From NCBI GenBank assembly GCA_027919835.1, contig JANVFP010000028.1:124001-188000 (forward strand): DNA of 64,000 bases, given 5' to 3'. Each line of letters begins with the position of its first letter. The first letter of the stretch is position 1. The notes under the pieces are model-generated. The model was not told where the DNA came from. It saw nothing but the letters and a program-made list of their open reading frames with translations, and ran no database searches. This stretch comes from Lentinula raphanica (lineage: Eukaryota; Basidiomycota; Agaricomycetes; Agaricales; Omphalotaceae). Below are positions 11,930-23,671 of this stretch, in pieces. The translations under genes and the position numbers were made by a program.

Positions 11930-13240
11930 TCGCATCTTCGCATCTTCTCATTAACATTCTCAAAACTCCATCCTCTCTCCACCCCCCACTTCCTCCAAAA
12001 GTGACGGCAATTCTCTCACTCGCATTCATTTCGAGCTTTCCCGGGTCTTGCCACCTGGTGCTCCTAGTAGTCCTTCTCATTCATCTCCGTACGTTCTCTT
12101 CTGTTAAGCATTCTCCTCATTCTTGCCCTTGCACTTACCCTTGTCATGCTCCTCCTCCTCCTCATCGTTATCGTTGTCCTCAACCTCCTCCTCGTCCTCG
12201 CCCATCTCAACTTCCATCCATTGTGTCATCATCATTCACTTCCTATTTCACGTACTCTTGCTCTTCCTCTCATCATCATCGCTCGACAAGAATTTTGTGT
12301 GGTCCGAGATATTGAGGCGACCGAGGCTGAGGTACTTGGCTTTTTCTTGGTCTCTGTTCGAACCCCACCCTTCGTCTTCGTCTCCCTTGATTCTTCTCTT
12401 CTCCTTGCTGTTCATCGACATCCTTATCTCTGGGTTCATTCACTAAACAATTACACGGAGACTTATGTTGGCTTATGCACAATTAAGCAAGGGCAAATTG
12501 GGGGGACCTACCGATCCTCCGTCTCCAGCATCAATATCTTCCTCTATTCCCGACAGACGGCGGTCTCAACCTTGATCTCGATCTCAACGAGAGCGCGTAG
12601 GGAATATTCGCGGTGTTCGGGCTCGTAGCAGCATGGGGATGAGGAGGAGGGTGTATGACGAGTACCTCCCTATAGATGGGTAGGACTATGTGCTGTATCG
12701 CTAAGCCCGGGTGATCCGCTCGTTGGTGTCATCGGGGGATGACTGCCATTATTCGCATTGTTGGCGTTGGACGAATCCGGTAAGGCTCGTACCGCATGCG
12801 AGTTGAACTGGGTTGGGCTCGAGGGTAGAGGGGGGATTGGGTTAGGGGTTATGAATTTGAGAATGTGTTTGCGTTTGGGGTTGAGATGGGGATTGGGATG
12901 GGGACGGGGATTGAGAATCAGTTGAAGGTCTGACAGTCACAATCCCCACATCGAAGGTGTCATGCGTTCAACGGACGGAGTCGTTCGTCGTTCGTCGTCC
13001 CTGTTTACCTGTCCCTGTTGTTGTCTGCTTCAATGTCCCAGTCCCTGTGGCCGTCGTCGAAGCAGACGAGAGAGATGAAGCCGAAGAAGGAATAGATGCT
13101 GCAGCAGACGCCGACACTGTAGATGATACAGAAGACCCTGTAGGATCTGAAGACGCCGTGCTCCTCTCAGAGCAGCGTAGCTAGCTCTTGATCGAAATCA
13201 CTATTTCCTTCTCCAACTGGTAGATCACTGATGCAATGTC
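11930..13240 (-). pseudogene. Internally deleted copy of the bHLH gene (copy P1)
   Basis: The right part (about 12,545-13,240) matches exon 1 of the bHLH gene at about 22,900-23,510, sharing long blocks such as CGTGCTCCTCTCAGAGC and TAAGCCCGGG. The left part (about 11,930-12,310) matches the last exon at about 18,425-18,750, including the CTCCATCC-CTCTCCACCCCC end and CGAGATAT. The two parts lie in the same order and strand as in the intact gene, but everything between, including the bHLH domain, is missing, and all frames are broken. This is a deleted gene copy, not a spliced cDNA copy, because parts of one exon are truncated internally. Confidence 0.7.
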
Positions 13241-14099
13241 CACCCACAAGAGCTCGAGGTTGTGCGAATGGCGTTTCAATCGCACCGTAACACAATGCGG
13301 CAAAGGCACCCAGGTCCAAGTTGGGAGAGTAAATTTTTTGTCTGTGATGTCAAGCAAAAAAATGTACATGACTGGCAATTATTGATGGTACATCGCGCTG
13401 CAGAAAGTAATGAGAATGTCCAAAGATGGCTTGGAAGATGGAGACCACCGAATGCACCAACGACCAGATACAGATAATGCAGTCAGGTTGTTTGGGAACA
13501 GGTCCTGCACAGTAGCCAAGCCAGTGAGAGACCCAGGGGGGAAGAGGAGCAAGAGGACTCTGGCGAGGGGAGATGGAAGGCATATGTTCTCGGAGCAGAG
13601 AAAATGGCAGCGCTGGGCGCATAGCGTCGTGAGAGGTGGCTGGGGTTTGGGTTCTCTAGGTGGACAACCCATAACCAAGAGTGCGAGTGCTTTCTTGTCC
13701 ACTATCTTTTGCCTCGCCTCCATCCTGGTGGCAATGACATCTTCACATTCGACTCCAGGCAGCTGCGAAAGTCTATAATTTGTAGACATTTTTGGGGTGC
13801 ATCATGATTCAGATCATGATTTCGAGTGTGAGGCATTGACCGAAGACTTCAACAAGGAGCTCTGCGTGACGAAAGAAGACGCAAGGTATACTCCGTCGCA
13901 TGTCAGCTGCGTCTACGTATTCTCCGTCAAGAGGATACGAATCTTCTTCTTCTTCGCTCTCTGGCTCATTGTCAGAGACACTGAAGGAACAGTTGAGTGT
14001 AAACTTGACTCTGGAGAATGGGTGCTTACTCCGGCTTGCGTCTCTTCGAGCCCAGGGGACATCATACCCACCAAAACTCCCCAAAACTCCCTATCCCAC
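13241..14099. other. Sequence between the two bHLH pseudogene copies
   Basis: No supported gene. Open frames up to 141 codons occur on both strands without motifs. A small palindromic patch GATTCAGATCATGATTT lies at about 13,806. Confidence 0.4.
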
Positions 14100-14785
14100 C
14101 TATCCATACATACTAGGCGAAGACGAACTTCCGAGGTAGACAGAGACAGACGGCGATCTCGACCTCTGCCTCGATCGATGAGAGCACGTGGGGATGTTTC
14201 GCTGTGCTCGGGCTCGTTGTAGCATAGGGATGCGGATGAGGGGAGGATGTATGACGAGAGCTAACCCCATACATATGATTCACAACCGTGGCGAATGGTA
14301 CTGAGTCCGGGTGATTCGCTCGTTGGTCATCGAGGCCTTATTCGCATTGTTGGCGTTAGGCGAGTCCGGTAACGGCTCATACCGCATACTCGCGGGGAGC
14401 GTCGAGTTGGATTGTGTTGGGATCGAGGGTAAAGGGGGGAGACTGGGAGGAGTATGAGAATACGTTTGCGTTTGAGGTTGAAATGGGGATTGGGATTGAG
14501 TTGGGGACTGGGATGGAGAAATGCCTGGAAGTCTGACAGTCACAATTCCCATAATGAAGAAGTTATGCGTTCGATGCACGGAGTCGTTCGTCCCTCCTGT
14601 CCCTGGGGACCTGTCGTCGTCGAAGCAGAAGAAAGAGGCAAGATAGACGAATCCAAAGAAGGAGTAGATGCTGTAGAAGACGCTGACGCTGTAGAGCCTG
14701 TAGACCCTCAAGGACCTGTAGATACGGTGTCCCTCTCAAAGCTCACCAACGCAAGAGTCCTTCGGTCGCTTGGTCCTTGAGATTG
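14100..14785 (-). pseudogene. Truncated copy of the bHLH gene 5' region (copy P2)
   Basis: Matches exon 1 of the bHLH gene from about 22,870 to 23,480. The conceptual product keeps recognisable blocks: DSVHRTHNFF, LPPLPSIPTQSNSTLPAS and MRYEPLPDSPNANNAN, all present in the intact protein. Upstream and downstream parts of the gene are absent, and frameshifts separate the blocks. Its orientation is the same as the intact gene about 8 kb away. Confidence 0.75.
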
Positions 14786-17700
14786 ATCGCACGCACGAGC
14801 ATGAACACCATGGAGAAAGGAGAGCAGAGAAATGGAAGGGAAAGCGGTCTTGAGTGTAACGTCCAAAGTTTCAAGGACCGAAAGCCGAAGAAAACTGGAG
14901 GATTACGTAAAGTAATCCCTTTTACTCTTCAACGACTCTCTCTCACCTCTCTCTGAACGTATCCAACCTCCGTTCGAACCCAACAACGACCACGACCGTC
15001 AACTCTCATAGAGCTAAATTTTAACAATTCCTCATGTTCCGAGTCATCCTTGATCGCCCGACGCCCTCGTCGTTCAAGGGAATGAACTGGATGGGTCTGA
15101 ATGAATATACAACCGTATACATCAGCTATCATACGGAAATGGAACTCTCATAGAACAGGGATACGGAGAGATTGGTAGATCGAGCGAGTGTCATTTATGA
15201 AGTGATTCACAAAAGTCTGTCGATGATTGGACTCCAATACCTTTTGTATGAGGGGAGTTGGCTCGTCATGATTTCCGTATAGAATGAGTGCAACGACTTT
15301 CTTGCACATTATCATTCTACTAGGTTGACTCGGGAGACTACGAAAGCCTAGGAAAAGACCTTTACTTCAACTCCTTTCAACTCTCGATCCATCATCCAGC
15401 AAGAACAGCTTCAATAATCCTCATGCTGTTCATCCTCATTATCCCTCGTCATTCAAAAGAATGGTCTGAACCGTTTGGATGGTTGGGGAGTGTTTGCGAT
15501 TTCCGGATTTACAATAACAACAACGACAACGTTTCGAGCATACACCCTTCGCATTCACATGTGCTCCTGGCTAAAGCTGCCTCTTGATCGCAAAGACTTT
15601 TCTGTCGCAACACATTCAGAAACAGAATTAACAACCGCGCGCACCAGGCCTCGATCCAGTTATGTCTACTTGGATCTCGCGAAATCGTTGGTATGTAGTC
15701 CTGACCAGCTTCGTAGATCACCGATAAGGTATGTCGAGCCCAGTCGAACTACGACTCGGAGTCAAGTGCTCATTTTCTTCACAGGCTCAAGAACGGCAAG
15801 AGAACTACTTTCGAGCTCCCAAGCAACGACTCGAAGCCTTCCAATCTCTACGAATATCGAGGCCGGGAGCGAAAGGGAATCCTCGAAGAGCGTATCAGTA
15901 GAACGCGAGAGAAGTATGGAAGGCTGACGCATTTTCTGGAAGGAATGATTTGCAGTATGTCAACGGGGAGGTACGAACGAGAATAGCTTCTTCAGACAAC
16001 CTGCACCTCAAAGAAGGGTATACAGGCTTCTCAAGATCCCAAAATCTCTGCTCGCTCTTACTCCCTATACGAATGCGCTTCGGACGTAGATTCACGAAGA
16101 ATACAACGTTATCCATTTATTGGCTCAGCTATTATACAGAAATGGCTCTCAAGAATCGAATTCTTCAGCGTGCACTTGCAACCTCTCCGACAGGGTTTTT
16201 ACATTGCTTCCTCGAGTCGACAAGCTTTCACATCATCACGTTCACCTCGAAGAGCTAGTGCAGAACGTCCCTGGTGCGCGACATCTGTTCGAGTGTTGAA
16301 TGAAATGGGAGCTAGTTGACAAGGCATGCATCGATAATGGAGGAGGGATATGGAGAGCTAGACCAGCGAAGGCCCATCCATGATAAAAACACGGCTTGAG
16401 GAGTATGAATGTTTAAACTTAAGAATGAGTACAATGTATGTCGTCTTTTGGACATTTCGTGATCCCTTCTTCATGTAGATTCTCCTAGTTCACTTTTCCT
16501 CGCGACGCGCGTACTTCGGTCAAAATCTACTGGACTGTACGGAAACCGCCAGATTCGTCAGACTGTGATAGGCGTCGTCCCTCATCAAGCGCTCAGTTTC
16601 GCTACGCTTGGGATCATGTTTGCTGGATTCGAATGACACCTCGTTTGAACAACAGCAGAAGACATCATGGGAACTACTATCGGAATGTGTTCTCAAGAAA
16701 AGTTGCTCAAGGGTTACATCGCTCGAGACAGATGTGAGTGAACGGATTCGTAGTCGAAAAGGTTTGCTGAACTTGGCTTTAGTCGCTGGAGTTTGACCGC
16801 GTAAGAAGACTCTACGAAGATCACCTACATAGAGGTATGTTGAGTGCCCTTTGCCTATATATCTCTTCAGCGCCTCGTCATCGGAATGACCCTCAGTTTG
16901 ATCCTGCCAACTTCTCTGCATGGATCAAATATGCAAAAATCAAAACACAGTCGGAGGATTTCACCCATACCCGTGCAATAATCAAGCTTGAGGATTTCAG
17001 TCGCCGTTGTCTATTCCAGAGGTGCTCTGGAAGGCTTACATTGACTTTGAAACTGGAAACTCAGGACAGGCAGGGGAAACCGCTCGGTCGCTCTATTCTC
17101 AGTGGTCCCTTCAATCACTCGAAAGTCTGAAAGTCGTGATACTCTGTTCGAGGCAGAGTGAATTCCCTTCAAGGCCCTAAAATTCAAGGCCCTAAAGGTC
17201 AGTAAGTCAGTAAGAAAACCCTCGGCTGGTCTGTAGACCCTCGGCATCACCAATTTCTCTGATGATTAGTCAAATCAATTCCAGAGTGAACTTGTACCAG
17301 CTTGTACCACCACCGCCTGAGGTCGTGAAGTTTGATATGATTTAGCTCGAGCCTTGTACATGATGGGGTCCGACTGTCAGTCAAGACTCACATCATAGGG
17401 TAGATCGGGGGACGTCTATCATGATTCATAAGGTTACCAAGTATCATAGGACATCTATATACATGGGGTGTTAGTTTACTATCATGAGTACTAGCGTCGC
17501 TATCGTCGCTGAGCCACCTGAGCCACTGGCACCTGAGTCCGGTTAGTCAAAACTTCGAGGGACTTTGCAATTGTCAACATGACCTGAGTCTTATCAAGGT
17601 TCAACTCAACGTCAACTCTGAATTGAAGTTGAGTACTTGAGTATCTGATCATGAGTATTCTTGATCCAAAATTTCGAGCTTTTGCCTTGAGCGCGTTGTG

Positions 17701-18431
17701 TACATGTTACAACAGATAAATGAGGTAAAATCGGTGAAAGGTGAATGTGGACTAGTCATATAAAAAGACAGACAGACAGACGGATTGGGTTCAAAAAGAA
17801 AAAGAAAAAAGACTAGTAGGAACTAACGGAGATATACAATGGACCCCATGGTCACGAGAAACAAATTCGGAAACTTAGAAGGGTAAGCAGATGATCATAA
17901 AAGTACAGGTGACATTAATTTTGAAAGACTTGAAAAGACATAAACGGAGAGTGGGCAAGGTTGACTTTCCCCCCTCATTTGACCTTCCCCCGTTCCCCGA
18001 CTCGCGACTCCTAAGGAGGGCGACGTGATAGAAAACAAATGCGAACACAATGCCGCGATGAACGAGCGAATGAATCATGAAACTCAAGATATATCCGAAA
18101 CAAAACAATACAAGATAGGAAGAGGACGCATAGCAGATAAGAGAGGAAGTCAAACAAACGGAGACAATGGATGATAATCGACTCGGAGAGAGAGAGAGAA
18201 ATCATAGGAAGTTAGATCATGATGAAGATTGATGAGATTGATCAGGGACGAGGGAGGACAGAGAGACTATAATCAAGGAAGGCGGAAATGGATGAACAAA
18301 GGAAGGAAGAGAAGGAGATCAGAAGGTGGGGTGTTCGAGGGGCAATGTGCGTAACTTTTTCTTGGAGATGGTTGATTCGATCTTCCGTTTTGTTGCAGCG
18401 AGAACGACGAGGTCCGCCGCACTTTCCTCTC
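14786..18431. other. No supported gene; holds one diverged duplicate segment
   Basis: Includes the paralogue (15,690-15,960, 56-nt intron at 15,729-15,784) of the fragment at the left window edge, and a possible continuation to about 16,150 (a block like SYYTEMAL resembling one at about 15,120). A GACA microsatellite lies at 17,765-17,782. The remainder shows no motif. The last several hundred bases are the 3' flank of the bHLH gene. Confidence 0.4.
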
Positions 18432-21400
18432 TCAGAACTCCATCCGCTCTCCACCCCCACCTCCGACAGTGACAGCAATCCTCCCATTCGCATTTGCGTT
18501 TGCGTTTCCGGTTCTTCTCCCACTCCTAGTCCTCCCTATTCCTCGCAGCATCTTCTCCTTTAGTTCAGCGTCCTCGCCATCCTTGTCATCTTCTAAATCC
18601 TCGTTGTCATTTTCATCCCCGTCATTGTCGTCATCGTTGTCGTCATCGTCATCCATCTCGACCTCCATCCTAACCATCGTATCATCGTCGGTTCCTCCTT
18701 CGCGACCTCTTCTTCCTCTCATCGTCATCTTCGTGGACCGAGATATCGACTTGTGTTTATCGACCTTCGCACCCCGAGGCTGCTCTTCATCAACATCTTC
18801 CGGGTCTTCGGCTGACCCTTCTTCTTCTTCTTCTTGTTCCTCCTCATCATCTTCTGCTTCCTCATCTCGATAATCCTCATCCTTCTCATCATCCTCTTCT
18901 TCCCCCTCTCCCTCATCATCCATATCCATCTCCACATCATTATCAACATCCCCCATTCTCCTCGTCTTCCTAATCCCAACAGCAACCCTCTGCCTCTGCC
19001 TCCTCCTTCTCACCGCAACCGGACTCGTACTCCCCGCGTGAACGTACGCCTTGGGTTTGCCCAGACCCAGGACTTCGGCTTTGAGCCCGCTCCCGCTGCC
19101 TCCACCGCCGCCGCCGACGTCGGAGCCTCGCCGGGCACGACGGGGTCGACCGCGGGTGAGGGTCTGGGTCTGGGGTGGTGGAACGGAGGGGGGTTGGGGT
19201 GTAGAGCTGTCTTGAGCATTTGGAGACGTGGGCGATGTGAGTCGTTGTTGTTTTTGTTCGAGGGAGGTGTTACTAGTAGGAGGCGACGGAGCAGCAGCAG
19301 CCGAGACGCGGAACCTCGTGCTTCGTGTGGACTTGGTTGTAGTCGTGTTCGTCGTCGTCGTCGTCGTCGCCGTGGTCGCGGTCACAGATGAAGTAGACGA
19401 CGCCGAACTTGGGGAGGAAGCGATAGTCGTGGTCCCTGGCGAAGGAAGCGAGGTGGCGGTGAGCTTGTTGTTGTTGTGGTTCGTGTTCGTCGTGTCTTCT
19501 GGTGAGTCTTCAGATTCTTTAGAGGACAGAGAAGGTTTCTTGTTCTTGTTCTTATCATTGAGGTTTTCGCCATTCTTCTTCCTAGGCTTCTCCTTCTCCT
19601 TTTTACCCAGTTTCTCTCCTTTCTCCTCGACGCCGGAACCGCCGTCCCTGTGCTCATGCTCATCCTCGTCCTCATCCACGTCGCTCAACGGAGAGCCCAT
19701 GGAGAGTCCGATGGGACCTAACATACGCGTAATCACCGATTAGTCTCAGATTAAACAGAGGAAATAAGGAAGAACGAAGAGAGGTAGGAAGAACGAAGGA
19801 AGGAAAGACAACGAACGAACGAACGAACGAAGTCTCGAAAGAAGCAATGAAGGAGCCAGTAACGAAGGAACGAAGAATGAAGAAACAAACGAACGAACGA
19901 ATGGAGAAAACGAACGAAGAAAAAGGAATCAGGAGAGGAACGAAAAGAGAGATTTCGTGAACGAAGGAACGAACGGCGAAGAAAGAAGAAGAAACGAATG
20001 AAGCAATATATTGCATCAAAGACACTAGACGTAGACCGAATGCTCAAAGGAAAAGAAGGTCCGCTCACCCATTGAATTCATCGTACTCCCTCCTACACCC
20101 ATCCCCATATTCACGTTACCAATCCCCATATTGCCCATGTTCATCCCCATCCCCATACCTCCCATACCCGTAGGCATGTTCACGTTCATATTGATACCAT
20201 TCATCCCCATCCCCATCCCGCCCATGTTCATACCCATACCCATATTCTCCATATTACTCATACTGTCCATATTCATCATATTCATCGCATTCATGTCCAT
20301 GTTCATACTCATCCCCATCCCACCCATCTCACTCAACCCATTCTCATTCTCGATCCCCTGCTGTTGCATAAACCCCTGGCCTTGATCAATCAACAGACAA
20401 CACAAAAAGACGACGTAAGTTACAGAAAAAGAAAAGAGAAGAAGGGGGAAAGAAGGGAAAAGAGTAACTCACCACTGCCGAACCCTCCTCCGAAATCAGC
20501 CTGACCCTGTCCGAACGATGGATTCTGATGATGGTTCATACCATCGTGTTCGTGTTCGACCATCATATGCGTATCTCCTCCCTCTTTTTCATCACTCATC
20601 CCACTACTACTCCCCTGAGTTCTCTCCCTCTCCCGATATCCCCTCAGCTCCCTCTCCAACTCCCTGTTTCTCGCACCCTGCGCGGTCACCAACTGCTGCA
20701 GGTACCGGATGTACTCTACGCTTTTTCGAAGGATCATCCCCTTGTTCGCTTTGACGACGGAAGACGAGTCGTCGTTCGCTCCTCCTGAACCTGCTGCTCC
20801 GGTGGCGCTGGTGGTAGAAGGATCGGGTTTCTTGTCGTCTCCAACACCGACATTATCAGGGTCCATAGGCTCCGTTTTGAGCCTCAGCCCCCCGCCTGCT
20901 GTTCCTCCTCCGGCAGCGGAAGGGTTGTGGAGGAGATACTCGTCAGGGACAGGGAGACCCATGATGTCGAGGTTGAAACCGTACGAAGAACCTCCTGTGG
21001 CGGTGGCAGCGTTGGATGATGAGGCTGAGGCAGGGAGGAGAAGAGAGGGAGATGTTGGGGATATCGGTGAGATTGGCGAAAGGGGGTTGGCGTTGGGAGC
21101 GTTGGAGTTGACGGTGTTTGGGTTCTGATTGGGGTTATCGCCTGGAGGTGGAGAGTTCCCAGAAGTACCTAGAAGGAGCAAACGAAAGAATAAACGATAT
21201 GCATCGGAATCAGAGATAGAGATAGAGAATAAGCATGAAGATAAGGTTACGAATTGATATAGGATAGAATAAAACCAAGAACGAGACAAACGAAGACTCT
21301 TACCTCCCTCGGTACCAAACATCACATCCGGAATCAATGTCGCCAGTTCCCCAATCTTCTCATTGATATTATCCCTCCTTCGTCTCTCGACAGCATTATG

Positions 21401-23671
21401 CGATTCCCTTCGTCTTCTCCTCTTTTCGTTCGCTAGCATCACTTGTTTCTCAGCTGCGGAGAGATGCTTCGTGTCGGCTCCGAGGGATCCTGACGAGGAG
21501 GATGTTTTATCGGGTTTATCGAGCTTGTCGAGTTTGGCGGTGCTTCCTCGTCTGGTAGAGGTGGTGGAAGAAGCGTTGGTGGTGGAGGACGAACGCGTGC
21601 CTCGACCAGATCCGGGTCCTCCTGCACCAGAGGGTGGAGGATGCTGCGATAAGACGGTGTTGGTCGTGGTAGGCAACGAAGACGACAAGGGTGTCATCCC
21701 TCCTCCGCCTTGAGACGAATGCGAGGAACGAGAGAGGGAGAGGGATAAGGACTGGGAATGCGAGTGCGAATGAGAGTGCGATGGGTGATGTTGCTGGCTA
21801 TGTTGGCTATGTTGTTGAGATTGATGATGCTGAGGATGCTGAGGATGTTGACCCGAATCCGCGAATGCTCCCCAACCATCCAGACCCATCCTATCCATTC
21901 TCTCAAACGACGAGGGGGAATGAGGATGTTGATTGTTGTTGGAGTTGAACGAGGCAGGTGTGGGCGTATGTGTCCCTGCTCCGCCTATAAAATCCATACC
22001 CATACCCATACCACTCATACTCATCCCCATCCCGCCTAGATTACCCATACCTCCCATACCTCCCATACCCCCTATCCCCATCCCCATCGGATCGTCCTCT
22101 CCTCCCTCACCCCTCTCAAGACCGAATTGCTGTGTATCCCCGCCTGCGCCGGGCGAAGAAGGCCAGTGTCCGTTCTGTGTAAACGACGACGAAGCATTCG
22201 AAGCGTTCGTAGTGTTGTTGGGATTGTTGTTGTTCGTGTTCGTGTTGATATTCCCGATCCCGCCAGTGATGCTCATCCCTAGACCCGGGTACCCACCCAC
22301 GTTCACCGTGTTCAGAGGGGAGTTCAATGAGCCCATGTGCGTGTGGGAGTGAGGGTTGTGTGCGTTTGGATGGTTAGGGTGGGAATGGAGATTGGATACG
22401 TTCAGAGAGAGATTAGCGAATCCGTGGAAGGAAAGCGGGGAATGCGTGCTTGGCTGTCGGTTCTGGGAATGGGGATGGTCGTGCAGAGATTCGGGCGTAG
22501 GTAGTGTGTATTCTCTACAACGCAAAACACGAAACATTTCCGTAAGTCGTTGTCGACGTTAACACTAAGAAAAAAAAGAAACTTACCCAGTCGTACCCTG
22601 ACTCCCCGCCGAGCCAAACCACCCATCCGCAACACCCTGTTGCTGTTGTTCATGCCTCGGAATCACAATCGCCGAAGACGTCCCTCCAGATCCATGTCCA
22701 TGCGGAGGCGGACTCACACTCACACTCGTCACACTAGTCATACTCGAAACGCTATTCCCTCTCCTTTCTCTTCTTGTTCTTTGGGGTCCTACTGATCCAC
22801 CCGCACCGATACCTCCTCCTCCACTAACACCGCCAATGCCATTTCCGCCTCCGGGAGACATCATGAAACCGCCCATACTAGGGGAAGAGCTTCCGGGATA
22901 GACAGAGACAGACGGCGGCCTCGACCTCGATCGTGATCTCGAGGAAAGCGCGTATGGATGACTCGCTGTGCTCGGGCTTGTAGCAGCGTGCGGGTGAGGA
23001 GAAGGTGTATGACGAGTCACACCTCCCCATACGGGGGTATGATTGTGAGCCGTATGGCTAAGCCCGGGCGATTCGCCTGTTGGTGTCATCGAGGAATTAC
23101 CTCCATTACTCCCGTTGTTGGCGTTATTGGCGTTGGGCGAATCAGGCAACGGCTCGTACCGCATGCTCGAGTTGAGCGCTGGGAGCGTCGAGTTGAAGTG
23201 GGTTGGGATTGAGGGTAGAGGAGGAGATTGGGAGAGGTTATGTGTTTGAGAGTGGGGTAAGGAAGGAGATTGACATTGGGTTTGAGAACTACTTGGAGGT
23301 CTGACTGTGATCCCCATATCGAAGATGTTATGCGTTCGATGGACGTAGTCGTTAGTCGTCCCTGTCGTCGTCGTAGCAGACGAAGCCGAAGAAGAAATAG
23401 ACGACGAAGCTGTAGGACCTGTAGACGCCGTAGAAGACGCCGTGCTCCTCTCAGAGCTCATCAACGAAGCTAGTTCTTGATCAAAACCACCGTTGCCTTC
23501 ACCGACTAGTAGATCATCGTCGTTGCCTATCATCCCGTTCATCCCTGATGTCGGTCTCCATCCTACGTTGTTGTTACTGGTGTTGCTACCGTTGTTATTG
23601 GCGCTGTTATTGCTGTTACTGTTATCAGGATGAAAGCCTTCCTGTCGAACGAGCCCTTTCGTCGATGCCAT
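18432..23671 (-). CDS. bHLH-leucine-zipper transcriptional regulator, 1,529 residues
   Basis: Exons run 23671-22587, 22514-21304, 21168-20473, 20380-20069 and 19717-18432 (4,590 nt). The start is the ATG giving MASTKGLVRQEGF. A basic region plus helix 1 (ESHNAVERRRRDNINEKI, about 732-749) has the His-Glu-Arg spacing of E-box (CACGTG-class) binders such as USF and Rtg3 types. Helix 2 (about residue 909 on, ILRKSVEYIRYLQQL) runs into a heptad zipper ending near 945. The loop between helices is about 145 residues, rich in Ser, Pro and Asn. Other parts: Asn/Ser-rich N-terminus, His/Ser/Gln runs, a Met-Gly-Asn repeat tract filling exon 4, an AT-hook-like GRPRRARRG, and a very acidic C-terminal third. 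Intron 2 (21303-21169, 135 nt) is in frame and stop-free, so its retention would lengthen the loop by 45 residues. Nuclear location is inferred. Confidence 0.88.

Noticed and set aside
19228..19743. Long open frames on the plus strand opposite the last exon of the bHLH gene (also 18,469-18,873 and 20,131-20,385)
   Set aside because: They are antisense of acidic, Ser-rich and Met-rich repeats and give Val/Ser/Ile/Pro low complexity with no introns or motifs.
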